From Diplodia intermedia (Eukaryota; Ascomycota; Dothideomycetes; Botryosphaeriales; Botryosphaeriaceae), in NCBI GenBank assembly GCA_021495925.1, contig JAKEKT010000060.1, forward strand, positions 62,001 through 126,000: a DNA stretch of 64,000 nucleotides, given 5' to 3'. Under the pieces are notes generated by a model. It was not told the DNA's origin and searched no databases. It saw nothing but the letters and a program-made list of their open reading frames with translations. Positions 22,180-34,745 of the stretch are shown one piece after another (position 1 is the first letter of the stretch; every line of letters begins with the position of its first letter). Position numbers and translations under genes: made by a program.

Positions 22180-23454
22180 GATTGGCGGATCTTACTGAAC
22201 GGCCAGCGGCAATCAGATCAGAACAAGGATAAACGCGTACGTACTCGCAATGTGCAAGTACGGGGCACAGCTAATACTGTTCCCTTCTCGAAGCAGAATG
22301 CTCGAGTGCTTGTCCAGAACGGCGTTGGAGAAACAGTTGAAGAGAAGCATTTAAACCCCAACAACCGGGTCTCGTGCCTCTATGCTTTGACTTTCTTAGT
22401 GTTGCAGCTCCACATCACGCTGTTGTTCGGCTTGAACTATCTTCTGCCCGAACCCCGCATTGTCCCAAGACATTTGAAACTCTACCACGATATCTGGAGC
22501 CACTCAATCAGATCGGAGCTCTCTCCATTCACGCATTTCCGATTTCTTCAAGCCCTCGCGCGGCATGATATCGCCCACCTATCGCGCCATGCTCAGTAAG
22601 CCGACGGACTATAGGTTCCGTTGCTCTATAGTTCTTTGTACCGAGTACTTGAAGATTGGTAGGCCAGACATTAATTCCGCAATGGAAATGCAGTAATAGG
22701 GAAGTACTGACCACGTGGGGAGTCAGTGATTGCTGAGCCGCTTCTCGTGTACAGGCAGCGGTTCCGACTTGCGGGATCGCCCCATCTCTGATCTTCACCG
22801 CCGATTTGGCATGGGCCTCCCGGAGAATACTTGGCTTCTTCCCAATGAGGACGATACGCCGAATCCTTGCATGCGACCAAGTAACGGCAGACATGGCCTG
22901 AGGGAAGTCGAAATTGAGTTATCAAGCACTGCGCTAGCTTGGCTGATCGGTAAGCTCCTATATATACCCGTCTTCGACACCAGCCCTTCCCAATCAGATT
23001 GCACGGAGCGTCTCCACCACCAATCACTCGCCCCTCAACCGCCCCCAATGCCACGCAAGGGCCAAGATAACCGGGAAATGCTCCGTGGGAGATACCGATA
23101 CGGGTAAGATGCGCCCTGCCGTTCAGCCAATTAACCACCGCGTCTCCCGCTCCAACGGCTCAATCACATCCTCCAGTACCAACCCCCTCATGCGTCTCGC
23201 GCTCGCCCCAGCCCCGTCGCCGCCCGTCCCGCGCGTTGGCATCCAGTCCAGGTCCAAGCACGCGCGCCTCGATGATCCTCGCGCGACGGCGAGCGATCCA
23301 TCCTCTTGACCTGCACACTTTCCGCCACCATCCACGCCGTCGTCGCCGTTGTCGCCGCCGCCGTCTCCCTCCGTTCCCGCGACATGCGCCACCTCTCGAT
23401 TGGTTTCTCGTTGGGAATTTCGATGAGCAGGATGCCGAGGGCAAGAGGCCTTGA
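22180..23454. other. Intergenic region, 1.3 kb
   Basis: Nothing supported. Short ORFs at 23085-23450 are shadows of GC-rich sequence rather than a gene. A low-GC patch lies at about 22350-22700. Confidence 0.55.
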
Positions 23455-24115
23455 TACTTACTCCCTGAAATCAGTGCTTGCGCTCGCCGTTGCGCCGAAT
23501 CGTTCCTACGCCGTCATCTCAAGGCTTCCGAACGACAGACACGTCACCCTGAAGGAGAAGAGAAGCTGATGATCTTGAACAGCCTGCAGGATCAAGTAGA
23601 GGCGCTTCAAGATTTGGGCAGGGAACCTCGGCGTTTTCGCCGATGGACATTGTTCTGCAGACTACCGCCTTCGTTACGAGCCTGATATCAAGGACATCAT
23701 CGTCAAGCTTTTACAACGCCTTGAAACTCACTTGCAGACGCGTTTGGTCGTCAAGGAGCCGTGTCCGGCCCACGTGGAACAGCCCGAAGAAGACTCGGAC
23801 TCCGTCTATTCATCGGACTCATCTCTGGGAATCAGCGACGATGCAAGCTTCCAGGAACAAGAATCGATTGGTGACCCGATACCGAAGAAACTCGTGCTGG
23901 AAAAAGTCAACGAAACCATTACCCATCTCTACCGAGTCACCGCAATCAAGGAGCCGCATTCCACCAAAGAAGAATATAGAGTCAGGGCATGGATTGCAAG
24001 ACAAGGAACGGAGATGGATGAGCAACCCCACAACCTCGAATCGTACGTCAGCTGGTCTATCGGCATGAGGCTACCCAGAGCAGAGCAGTCTTCGATCTTT
24101 GCAGTCGAGAGTTGA
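23455..24115 (+). pseudogene. Frameshifted orphan fungal gene fragment
   Basis: Two adjoining frames read as one protein if one base is lost near 23599. The first frame (from about 23455) gives LLPEISACARRCAESFLRR and ends in LNSLQDQV. The second starts RFKIWAGNLGVFADGH, continues SADYRLRYEPDIKDIIVKLL, and then has an acidic Ser/Asp linker and ETITHLYRVTAIKEPHS before a stop at 24113. The pattern resembles the N-terminal helical region of a large family of fungal proteins of unknown function. In this family a Trp-x-x-Asn-Leu-Gly segment precedes a Asp-Tyr-Arg-Leu-Arg segment. No GT-AG intron fits the break, so it is a frameshift or a base error. Further remnants may run to about 24790. Confidence 0.45.
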
Positions 24116-25463
24116 GAGCGTTCCGGCCAGCTACGGGTCGTATGACGGCCCAGGATCACCCCAATGGTATCCGTCGCTCAAGAAGCATCGTGCATAACTG
24201 GCTCCTCCGATTCGCGAGGAATATGTCTGGGCGGAGATGTACGGATGCTGGGCTTGTGTGGTGGAAGATTTCACCAAACTGTCTGTCCCCAACGAGCGGG
24301 ACACGCCCCGCTCTTGCAAGCCTGGCACGCACGGCGATTCCACGCTACTCGCCGGATCTGACTGCGTTGCGGGACTGTGGCAACAAGACGTCGAATCTCG
24401 GCTCCTATGGCACGTCAAAACAGCCTGGGACGGAGATGGCCAATGCGGTTCAGCCACAGTAACCGTCGTCCTCCGGAATACCGCGCGCCTTCCTTCTGAT
24501 CATGGGCAGCCGCGGACACGGTTGAGGGTGTTGCGTAACGGTGGTGGTATGAGGAGTGAAGACGATTTATCTACCAGCATCGACGAAGTTCGCTCGAGTC
24601 CCCGCAATCCCCTTTAAGCTGCGCGACGACGGTAGCCCGACGCTCACTGACGATTTCCCTTCGAAGCGGCTCCACGTGCAACCGAATGCGGCTGCCGAAC
24701 CGCCTTTCGACCGCGACCACGTAGGCTTACACTGGCACGATCCCGAGGAGCGAGTTGGAAATCCCATGCTCGACAGCATTGACAAGTAACGACGTGGACA
24801 TATCTGGGCCGGATGGCCGGTTGCTTTATCTCCCCGCTGCGCCGCCGGCCACCAAGATTGGCGGAGAATCACGCTACACCTGCTTCTTGTTGCAGGCGCC
24901 TGAGTCCGTGCAGGATACGTTCAGGCGAGTCGGACTGATGGAGATCATGGGAAATGGTGGCAGGAGACTACGTGCGAGAGACATCGGGGGACGAAGACAG
25001 TATGCCGGGCGTTCGTTGGGAGTTCGGAAAACACACAATCCGCATCGTTTGAATAGGCAGGAGAAATCATACGAGAGTAGACGTAGACTTTGAGCTGTGT
25101 GTCATCCGTATGAATACCCTGAGTTTCCGTTCCACGAGCGTACCGTTCACGGTAATCAAGTGAACCTGTACCCGCGCGATACACCGGCAACGTTACAGAC
25201 CGCAAGACTGCCGAGCGCCGATACCTTGCATACGTGCTCAAAACATCGACATGAAGGAGGGCAACGAAGGGCACGAGAGGGGTGGATGCCGCAGAAGGGA
25301 TGGGAAGTGGGAGCGAGCAAGGGATGTAATTGTGGCGGAGGGGGGGAGGAATGCATCCGAGAAGCCCAAGAATGCTTGGTCGCCGCATCAAAATATGTAC
25401 CCTATAAGTAGCGCGCGCGCGCGCAACAGCCGCGCGCTTAAGCAGTCCGTCCCGCCCCGATCA
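24116..25463. other. Intergenic region with possible coding remnants
   Basis: Open stretches at 24237-24617 and 24556-24789 have a protein-like composition but no match I can name. They may be the degraded 3' part of the pseudogene upstream. A (GC)7 run lies at 25411-25424. Confidence 0.4.
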
Positions 25464-28362
25464 TCACACCAACACGATCTCCTCCCACTCGGAGCGGCCG
25501 CCGAGGCCGTTGTCGAAGGCGGTCTGAAACACCTTGCCGAGGGCGACGCGGCTCCACGTGCCGTTCGCCTTCTCGGTCAGCAGGACGTGGTACAGCTCCC
25601 ACTCGGACTGCTTGCGCTCGACGGGCAGGTAGTACGTCCACGTCTCGCACTCCTCGTCGCTGAAGCGCTTGGCGTCCGACAGCGCGAGGAACTGGTACTG
25701 CGCGTTGTCCCAGCTGAAGCCCTCCGCCTCGCGCTCCTCCTGCTCCCGCACCCACGCCTCCGACAGCAGGATCGTGCCGCACCAGTCGTCCGACGCGTCC
25801 GTGATGCTGAACCGCACGAGCCCGTCCTTCCTCTCTTCGCCGCCGCCGCCGCCGCCGCCGCCGCCGGGCGGGTAGAGGCCGAGGATGGCCGAGTGCGTGC
25901 GGAACTGCAGGATGGGCGAGTCCGGGTACTCCCTGTCCGTGTCGGGCGAGTAGTCCGTCATGTTGACCTGGAACGGGCTCTCGGGGATCGTCCGGTGGAA
26001 CTCGACGGCGTCCGCCGCGCGGGGGTGGCGGACGGGGTCGATGGACCGGCCGTACCGGTCGCCGATTCTGCCGGGGGGAGGAAACGTGTTGTTGTTGGCG
26101 GGTTCCGCGGGCGGCATGTCGTCGTGATGGTCCGTCCCGGGTTCCGTCGTGTACGTCTCCCTGTTCGCCCTCTCGGCCTCGCCGTGGTGCTCGGCGCTGG
26201 CGGGTTGCCAGGTTCGGCGACGGACCATCACTTCTTTCACCTCTTCCATGTCGTACTGAACGTCGTTGCCGCCGCCGCGCGAACTCGAGCTTCGGACGTC
26301 GTCGAGGAAGCTGGACTGCCGGGGGGCCGGTTGTGCCCGGTCAAACTCCCGCTCCTGGTCGGAATAATACCCGCGCCACCTTTGCTCGGAGAGCTTCGAC
26401 TCGCGCGCCGAGGCGGCGTCCCACAGCGGCCGGAGTCGGCCGCGGCCGTCGCGGATGTGCCACTGTATCCACGTGTGGTAGATCAGCCACTCGCTGACGT
26501 CCTCCAGGCAGTCGTCGATCATGCCGTTCGTCAGGTAGTCCATGCTGCACCCCTGCCAGCCGCACCAGGACCAGCTGGGGAAGCTCGTCTCGCTGGTGTG
26601 CTGCTTGTGCCTGCTGGCGGCCGGCTCGTCGTCGAAGCGGACGCCCTTGGCTTCGCCGTCGCCCATGCGCCGCCTGGAGCGCCCGAGCGGGACCCAGAGG
26701 AGGGCGAGGTCGAAGTGGGAGGTGGGGAGGCCGAAGGTCAGGACGGAGCTCAGGGCGTCTTCGATGTGGTTCGACACGCCGTTGAAGGCCGCCAGGATGT
26801 CTTCCGGCTTGGTGAGGTCTCTGGCCGAGTACAGCTGGACGCAGTTCATGTAGAACCACATGGGCCGCGAGTCCAGGAAATCCAGGAGCTTTAGCGGCGA
26901 TTGCAGCAAGTCCAGAGACCATTTGGAGTCGCTGTTGGCGCTGGTGGAAGCTGTGACGATGTCTTCGGACATGGCGGCCGACCGACACTGAAACATGACC
27001 CGTCCTTCGGTGAAAATCAGGCATCTTCGGGACAGGAGCCGCTCCTGGAAGGTCCATCCTCTGGTGTTCCATTTGGATTTCTTGATGCTGGCTTCGGCAA
27101 GGCGGGAGACCATGAGCCGGAGCCCGGGGACGCACTCGACAATGATCTGCGAGTGTGTAGGCTCCGTCAATGCCTGCAGGCCGGTCGTGGCATCCTTCCC
27201 ATCCGCAGCGCATATTGTCAGGTCGGCATTGCCGTAGATCATGTTCATGACCTCGGCGTTGAGCTTCCATGACCGAGAGCTGTTCTGAACAATGCACAGC
27301 GCGTCGATCCAGAGGTAGCGGTACCCCAAACGACGCACAAGCTCGACTGCGTCCTGGATGACTTTGGGCATCTTCTTCATCGACTCCTCCAGTCCACCGT
27401 GCCGCAGCCGATGAAGCACGTTGCCGTGGGTCGTCTTTTGCGCATTGTTGCCGCCCCACACGTAGCTCAAAGCAACGTAGGGGTAGTGACCGCGTCTATC
27501 GTAGTCGTTCTCTTGGGACCGTTTTCGTGGAAGGGTGGCCAGGCACATCTGCTCAACATCGATGACGCCGAAGTAAGATTGGTCGGCAATCTCTTCAAAC
27601 GCTTCTTTCTCTCTCGGGTGATGCGGACAACCGGTCCTGTGGGTTTTGAGGCATTCATCCAGCCAGCTCTTGATCAACGTTGCTCGGCTGGCCTCGGGCG
27701 CGACCTTCCGTGCCAGGAAATGGAAGTTCTCATGCCACATGTACCTTTCATCCGAGTTGATCGGGTTATGGCGGTCCGGCGACACCAACACCAGGTAGGC
27801 GTCTTCGAACAGCCCGTTGTCCCATTGAAGGCGGAGCCGCCGCGTGCGAGCTTGGACTAGCTTGCGATCGGTGCCAGAACTGCGGCCGTCGATCTCCCAA
27901 GTCACAAAACAGTTCGCGCGTTTTTGCTCCTCGCTTCTGCTCTCTCCCTTCCCTTCGGCATCCCCGACAGATTTCATGACAAGGTCGCAGAAATTGCATT
28001 GGCTCCTTCGCTTCGCAATCTTTTCGTAGCTACCAAGATGATGCTTTCTATTGGCCAGTTTCGGGGAGAAAGTGGTCGATAAGCCGTTGGTATAGTATTG
28101 GCTCCGTTCTGCGCCGTGTGTGGGGTTGATGGAGAATCTGTCCTTGGAAAGGCCCAGATTCAAGCATATTGGGCATATCCACTAGATGTGAGTCGCTACA
28201 ACGACACTGTTGGGTTTGGGTCTGGCTTACTTTGATTTCTTGTTTCGTCGGGTTCCTTTTTCGGCTGCTCTGCTGTGCATTCGCCGTAGCCACCTTGGCA
28301 GCCCATGGATCCTTCTCTTCATCGGGCTGAGACACGTGGTTCGGCTCCCCATTCGACAGCAT
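25464..28362 (-). CDS. Heterokaryon incompatibility (HET) domain protein
   Basis: On the minus strand the exons are 28362-28231 and 28181-25464 (949 aa); the 49-bp intron ends in CATCTAG. The N-terminus carries paired Cys motifs: WICPICLNL just after the intron, and CNFCDLV about 60 residues later, a likely zinc-binding module. The HET domain occupies about residues 278-430. It shows YVALSYVWGG, YRYLWIDALCIVQNSSRSW, IYGNADLTICAADGKDA and the terminal block KWNTRGWTFQERLLSRRCL. HET proteins mediate self/non-self recognition, and many trigger cell death when incompatible strains fuse. The C-terminal half has WSWCGWQG and a Gly9 run from a CCG microsatellite. A second, broken HET gene lies upstream on the same strand. 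Confidence 0.93.
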
Positions 28363-28634
28363 TGTAAGGCGTGTATCGAGGAATCCAAAGGTTACCTACG
28401 AAAGGCTGACGAGGTAAGCACTTTATACCGAGTTTTCGCCCCCGCATGCGGCGCGATATCGTTCAGCTTCGGCCCCCACGTCGCTTAAGACAACAACTTG
28501 GATATTGGGCTGACCCTCGAACACGAGGCTGACAAATTAACCGCCGGGATTCAATGTCGTGGGGCAAACATATTATCAGGCTATGTGCCTAGATGTAAGC
28601 TGCAAGGCAGATGGCTGAGACCACAACACGCACA

Positions 28635-29560
28635 TTATGATGTTCGTAGACGTCTGTTTTGACACCTGCCTATGTCCACAATACGCATGCTATGCGAAAT
28701 GTGATGGACAAAACCACTCCTGAGCATTTGGAGTATCTCCACATAGCTGTCGTCTCTCTCCGTTTCCATAAATGGTCCAGGATCCGAGGGAGGAGGGAAG
28801 ATGTATTTCGAGAAGAGTGATAACAGGCCTGCCGTGTCGTCACCAAGAAATATCAAGACTCTAGAAGCGCCTCGATAGATTTGCGCCATCTGGCGCACCT
28901 GGTGATTTCGCTCTTCCGTGGAGACCTGGTTGATGCAGATGGCGTCGACCCAGACTAAACGTTTGACGTGTGGAAGCCGTATTCGCGTGAGAAGTGCCTC
29001 ACGATTCCGGGTTATTGGTATGGCCTGCTTCTCCTTCCCACAGAATATCCGCGAACTCTTTTCCTTGCAGTCATTATCATCTGCCCAAGTGTAGGAAGCC
29101 GCATCAACGGGGGAAGGCTATCGAAGCGCGCCTTGACCGGAGTGCACTGAAGTTCGTCGTGATACCTCCCAGGGTTCAGGACGATTAGACGGATCTCTGC
29201 TTCGGAAAGTGGCGAATAGCGGTAGATGGGGTAGGTTCCAAGTGGCTCTGACGGATGGGTCGCCGGGGAATCTCTATAGGGATACTTGTTAACCAATGCA
29301 GCTGATGCCGCTTCGTAGTCGGAAACAAGTCTTCCGCAACCGTCGCAATAGGGCCGACCTTGGATGACTGAGAAGTGACATGTTTTGCATTGACAGAGGT
29401 CGTTTACTGTTCGGCTGTTGGAGACGAAGCATCCACAGCTTTCACAGTATTCACGGCCGTCAATCACGTCGAACTGGTGACAGTCACAAATACCTCCCAG
29501 TCCGCAAGCTCCGGAAGGGAAGAAGTGGCCGTCTCGGATTGATGTCGAAGAACGCAGGCT
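28635..29560 (-). pseudogene. Frameshifted and truncated HET-domain gene
   Basis: Reading the minus strand, a Cys-rich N-terminus (from about 29555) has two copies of a motif of about 27 residues: CDCHQFDVIDGREYCESCG and CKTCHFSVIQGRPYCDGCG. A typical HET entry follows, EIRLIVLNPGRYHDELQC, reaching DSLPP. At about 29105-29110 one base appears to be missing, and the continuation lies in another frame: AASYTWADD, then VKRLVWVDAICINQVSTEER and YRGASRVLIFLGDDTAG. Translation stops at 28635 before the expected Pro-Trp-Phe block, so the 3' half of the domain is missing. No splice sites explain the frame change. It is probably a dead paralog, though a base error at the shift cannot be excluded. Confidence 0.72.
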
Positions 29561-30850
29561 TCCTCGGGGAAAGAGCAGACCTCATGAAAACCTGTGGCAA
29601 GGCTGAAATGCTGACCAAGGCAACGATGACATAGGCTCTTGCATTAAGGCTGTGTCTGCACCTGCGCCTGCGCCTCATCGCCTTGCTTGACATTGTTGCG
29701 AACTCACCAAAAATTGCGCAGACTGTATCGAATCCACAATTCCGAGAGCTGGTTCGCACTCGATCATCACGTTCTCGACGCTCATGGTTGGTAGAGTAGG
29801 AAAGCGCGGATGCGAGGAAACCGCGCAAACGGTAGGCAGGCAGGCGCTCTCGCCTCGTATCCTGCGGCCTTAGTTATCAAAATATCAGCCTTCTCATAGC
29901 GCCTGCATGCCCTCCGACTGCATCAGCCTCCCGGACCCTCCGACAGCCTTGCAGCTGATGGCGAGCGCGTTGTGCGCGTGGTCGTGGCTGACCGTATACC
30001 ATGCGGATGGGCGCAGCATTTCCCAGTCCAGAAGCCTCGGCCTCAACGCGCCAGCCGCTGACCGCAGAAGGAACTGTGGTGTGAATAATCGGGCTGAGTC
30101 CTGTGATCAAGCGCCATCCAAAGGCTCTCACCTAAGGCTGAAACCACGGCCTTCATCACGCGTCCCAAAAAAAAAAAATTCCAGCCGTCATCATCATCGA
30201 TATCGCCGTCATCACAACAGTCGTCGTCGTCGTCGTCGTCGTCGCCATTTTAGCCTCAGCGCTCAGACATTTTCACATGCCCATCAGCAAACCCATGCCA
30301 AGAAGGAGAAGAAGAAGGAACGCCGTACGTGCGCAGCAAGCGCGTCTCCGTCGGGTCTCCAGAGAAGGAGAAAAAACGAGAAGGAAAAAGAAGGTCCGAT
30401 CTCGGGAATTGTGAAACAAGCAAGCGGCCGCCACCCAACCAGCGACCGGGGAAAGGGGAACAGCCCCAAACCCATCAGATAAGATGACCACGCGGGACAG
30501 CACGGTGGTTGAACTAAGACCCATCGGCCCGGTAGGTAGACAAGTGCTATGTCATTTTCACATGTTAAACGGCGTCCACGTTTAACACGTGTATGTAGGA
30601 CATTAACTTTTTTTGTTCCTTCCATCCGTCTACAAGAAAAAGAAAAAAAAAGGGTCAAACACCGGCGTGCAAGCACATGCAAATCGGAGATAAGGAATTG
30701 TGGGCGCTCTAATCAATTCTTTGGTCTATTCTTGGGCCGTGTATACGTGCAAATAACCAACATGTCCCCCGACTTTGCAGAGAATATGTACTAAAAGTTT
30801 GTACAAAAGTCATGACAGAATATAAACCGCTAGCTCTCAAAAAACCCATC
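29561..30850. other. Intergenic region with possible 5' exon remnant and (TCG)8
   Basis: A minus-strand segment at about 29700-29790 (MSVENVMIECEPALGIVD, then a GTGAGT donor) could be the first exon of the broken HET gene, but it does not join in frame. A (TCG)8 run lies at 30221-30244. Nothing else is recognised. Confidence 0.45.
30221..30244. repeat. (TCG)8 microsatellite
   Basis: Perfect trinucleotide run in intergenic sequence; it inflates a short spurious ORF with an Arg run. Confidence 0.9.
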
Positions 30851-33077
30851 TTACAACTTGCTCTTGTACTCCTGACTCTTGTTCTCCTTGAACAGCACGG
30901 GCGAATCCGGGTACGGATCGAACGTGATGCTGTTCAGCGGGTTGAGCTCGCTGGCGCGGTGGAACATGTCTTCGTACACCTTGCCGTCGGCGCGACCGAG
31001 CGAGCTGTCGAGCTGCCAGTCGGGGAAGTCCCACGCGTCCACGAGGCGCACCGCGTGTGGCCGGATCTCGGCGAGCAGCTTCATGACGGCATTGGTGCGC
31101 GCGAGCTGGATCTGGCGCACGGTGACGGCGCTGGACGTGTAGAACTCGGAGGCCTCGCTCTCGAGCGTGTGGAGTGCGTACAGGCGGAACAGCTTGTACA
31201 TGAGCGTCTGCGTCTCCGCGTCGAGCTCGCGGTTGAACTCGGTCGCCTGCAGCGATTCGTAGAAGTTCTTGACGATCAAGTACTGCGAGTGCGCCTTGCT
31301 GAGCCGGTAGAAGTCGACGAGGAGGTCGTTCCACGCCCGCTTCTGCTCGTCGCGGTGCTTCAGCGCCTCGAACGTGAGGAACGCCGCGCGCCATGCGAAG
31401 GCGGCCACAATGTCTTCGTCCTTGCCCAGCACGTCGAATGCCGCGCCCATGTCCGACTTGTCGAGGAACGTCTTGAGGATCGTGGTTGTGTCGTTGGTGG
31501 GCTTCTCGCCCTTGAGCACGCTGCGGGCAGACTTCAGGAGGTACCGGGCAACCTGCTGGGTGATCATGTAATTGTCACCCTCCCACGTTACCGTCGGAAG
31601 GTAGTCTGCGTACCACGTTCCGATGCCAGAGAAACTGCTGTATCCGTGGCCGCCGCATGCACGACGGCACACCTCGAGACCCTCGGCAGCAGTCGAACTC
31701 GCAAGAGACTTCAGGCCACAGGAAGTGGCGTGCAAGTCTGCAAGAAGGTCGCTACCCGCTTGCGTCTCCTCGGGGCCTGCACCCCGTTCAGTGCTGCCAA
31801 CCTTGCCCACGTCCTGGCTCATCCTCTTCTGGTTCTCCGAGTACAATGCCATCATGCTCTTACCGGTGAAGTGGAGAGCATATGTGGCAGCCAAGAGCGT
31901 CAAGAGACGGACTTGCACCATGGTGTAGTCCAGAACCTGGCTCTCACCCGCCTTCTTGTCTGTCGAGTCCTTATCCTGGAACTGTCTCCGCACGGCGCAG
32001 TACCTCGTCGCAATTGTCACACCACGTGCGAGGGTACCGCCAGCTTGCATGACAATGTTGCTGCGGACCCAGGTCAGGGTGCCGTAGACCAGGGCGGGTC
32101 TCTCGGGACGGATGTATTTGCCAGTGTTGGGGTCGACCTTGGAGAACCTGGCGAGCATGTTGACGTGGGGGACCTTGACCTTGTTGAAGAGCAGGAAACC
32201 GTTGTCCATGGTGCTGTCGGCGATGCATGTCAGCGGATTGCCATATGGGGAAAGGGCAAGGGTGTCTGCAGGGGTGCTCACTTGTAACCGAACTTGGGTC
32301 CGATATCGCCGATGTGGATGTTCGGCAGCGGCTGGTGCGTCTTGAGGTCCCTGATGGGCACAACGAAGGGGTGAGGCCCGTAGGGTTTGTTGTTGATGAC
32401 GAGCTGGGCCATGACCACGGCGTGGTTCGCGGTGCGTCCCAGGGAGCCGATCCACCATTTCGCAGCCGTCAAGTGTGGGGAGTGGATGATGAAGGTCTTA
32501 TCGTCGGGGTTCCAGATGGCGAGGGTTTCGAGGCCACGCACGTTGGAACCGTGGCCGAGCTCGGTCTGGGCATAGCAGCCCATGTACTCGTAGTTTGCCG
32601 CCTTCTCGTAGAAGAGCTTCTGCTGCTCGGGGGTGCTCTGGTCGCGAAGGGTGACCTGTGCCGGGGTCAGTCCGAGTTGGGGGCCATGGAAAAGGGAACA
32701 CGTACCAGGAACATGCTCTCGTGCAGGCCGTAGGGGGTAGGCTCGCTGATCAAGTCGACGGCGCTGCGGAACTCGTCTTCGTCCCAGCCGTGCTGGACAG
32801 TCAACTGACGCAGCCGCTTCGCCCTGGCCAAAGACGTCTCGATGCGGTCAATGCGGCCCTGGAAGTAGTTCTGAGACTTGTCGAAGACTTTCTCGGCCTC
32901 GAGGACCTTCAGGACTCTCCGCTTGCGCTCCAGGGCTTCCTTGGAGAACATGAACTCGGAAAGCTTCTCGACGGGGACGCTGCTCTGGGCGCGTTCCTTG
33001 GCAAGGAGCTCGGAGCCCTGCGGCCCTGAGGGCGTGAGGGCCTTCACCCAGTCTGGAGTCGGTACTATGGGGGCCAT
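30851..33077 (-). CDS. Peroxisomal acyl-CoA oxidase
   Basis: Catalyses the first step of peroxisomal fatty-acid beta-oxidation: acyl-CoA plus O2 to trans-2-enoyl-CoA and H2O2, with FAD. On the minus strand the exons are 33077-32706, 32655-32282 and 32213-30851 (702 aa, normal for the family). Motifs are CYAQTELGHGSNVRGLET and FVVPIRDLKTHQPLP in the core, GYNTMDNGFLLF across the second splice, CRRACGGHGYSSFSGI, and TWEGDNYMITQQVARYLLK with the catalytic Glu. The last three residues are SKL, a textbook PTS1 peroxisome-import signal. The introns are 50 and 68 bp. POX1/AOX-type gene names exist, but paralogs cannot be told apart here. Confidence 0.97.
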
Positions 33078-34745
33078 TTCTGTGGGGAAGGGTGGGTGAG
33101 GGGAGGGTCTGGGGGGGAGAACGGAAAGTGCATCGTGGAGCGGCCTGGGAGTTTAAAGCGCGTATCGGCTCGATGATGGCATGGATCGGGAAAGTACCTC
33201 GGCTGCGGCGGCATCACTATTTTTCCCGCCGCCGAGAGCCGCGCACCGACGCCAATTGATTCACCGTCACTCTGCCTCACCAGTCACGCCCGTACGCCAC
33301 CGCCACGTCGCCCACGGGGTCCCCATCGTGCCCCATTGCGTCCATGACTCGCTATCAGCTGTGCCCGGCTGGCTAGCACGTGCTGCCCGAGCATCTCGCC
33401 GTCGGTGCTGGACCACTCGGAGCGCATCGGAGTGCCGCGTCGCTGCCGAATGACAGGATCATGCATCTGCCTGAACGCGTGCTCGCATCGTCAACCACTT
33501 TCAGACGCGGGACCTCGATTGTTCTGCCGCACTTAGTAAGCAGAGCGTTTGCCGTCTGATGACCTAAGCAGCTGGCTGGAAGCGACCCTTTCTACTGCAA
33601 GGGACCGGCGGAGCGGAGGTGTCTACGGCCACAAGGTCCAGCCCGTTGTTGTGTACCACCCCCTGGTTTTGATGTCCGCCCTCACTTCCGCGTCCACCAA
33701 TACCAACCTCGTACGACATGGCATCTTCAGCCCGCATTCTTTCCCCATACGCAGATCAACAAGCGTGGCACTGAGTGGGGGCCTGCCGCCGTCCTCGTCG
33801 CTCACTGCCCTCTACTTTCTTGCCCGTTGGTTCCCCGGGATTTTTAACCCTAAGCCTAAAGAGGAAGCATTTTCTTGCTTGATCATACGTCGCAGTATGC
33901 GTGTTCACAACCTTTTATGTAGCATGGTTAATCCATCAGGTAGGATGACTGCCGTTGGCGATCGAAACACTCCCACTGACTTTTAGGCCGGTCGTTGTAA
34001 TGTCCCTCATCCCTTAATACCGCTTTCTGATCTTGCTTAGATCTCGATCGTCAGCCCTCTCTTCGGAACATATCTTATCTTTTCCGGACAAAGATGTCCT
34101 TTCAACGCCGAGCAATCTGTGCTCCCAATCACAGCACCTTTGCATGGGAAGACATTCTTCATGTCAGTGTTGCTAATTATGTCGGAGGCTTTACCGAACA
34201 GCAAAGTCATACACCAGCTAGCGGTTGTCAGCTTTTACATGCGCCACCGGCCTATGGTATCGTTGCGATCTTGAAACCAAGAGCCGGCCGAACTCTGAGA
34301 AATCCACATAAATCACCTTCTGTGAGTGCTTGGTTTCGCACAAATTTCAGAGGTTGGGCCTCCGCTCTAGATCATGCTATTGCCACAGTCCATCCCAACC
34401 TCATTCTTGTTGCAGTCTCATCGCCTGATGTTTGTTTGATCGGTTGTGAGAATGTTGGTCGTCTATTCATTCTTCACCACTTCTGGAGATGCCCAGACCC
34501 GCGAAGTATTTCCCGCATTGGCACTCCTAACACAGCCACAATGCACTGTCACCAGTTCTTCAATTCAAGAGACCGCCAAGTCGAAAACACCGATATTAGT
34601 AGCATTCTTTCGGAGCCATCGCATGGCTTCCGAGAGCATATAACTGTAGCATTTCATCGCCGTTGCTCGGACACCAAGTTGCTGCAGTGACTTCTTCATA
34701 TCTCAACCTCCACTGAGATTCTTCGTGGCTCGTTGCTTGGACAAG
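33078..34745. other. Intergenic region upstream of the giant repeat gene
   Basis: 1.7 kb holding the acyl-CoA oxidase promoter and the promoter of the gene at 34746. ORFs at 33549-33986 (145 codons) and 34094-34690 (198 codons) are open but show no domain, signal peptide or intron logic. I do not call them genes. Confidence 0.5.

Noticed and set aside
29907..30482. 191-codon ORF with an Arg/His-rich middle
   Set aside because: The Arg run comes from the (TCG)8 microsatellite; the rest has no protein-like features.
34094..34690. 198-codon ORF just before the giant gene
   Set aside because: No domain, no signal peptide and no conserved composition; most likely promoter or leader sequence that is open by chance.
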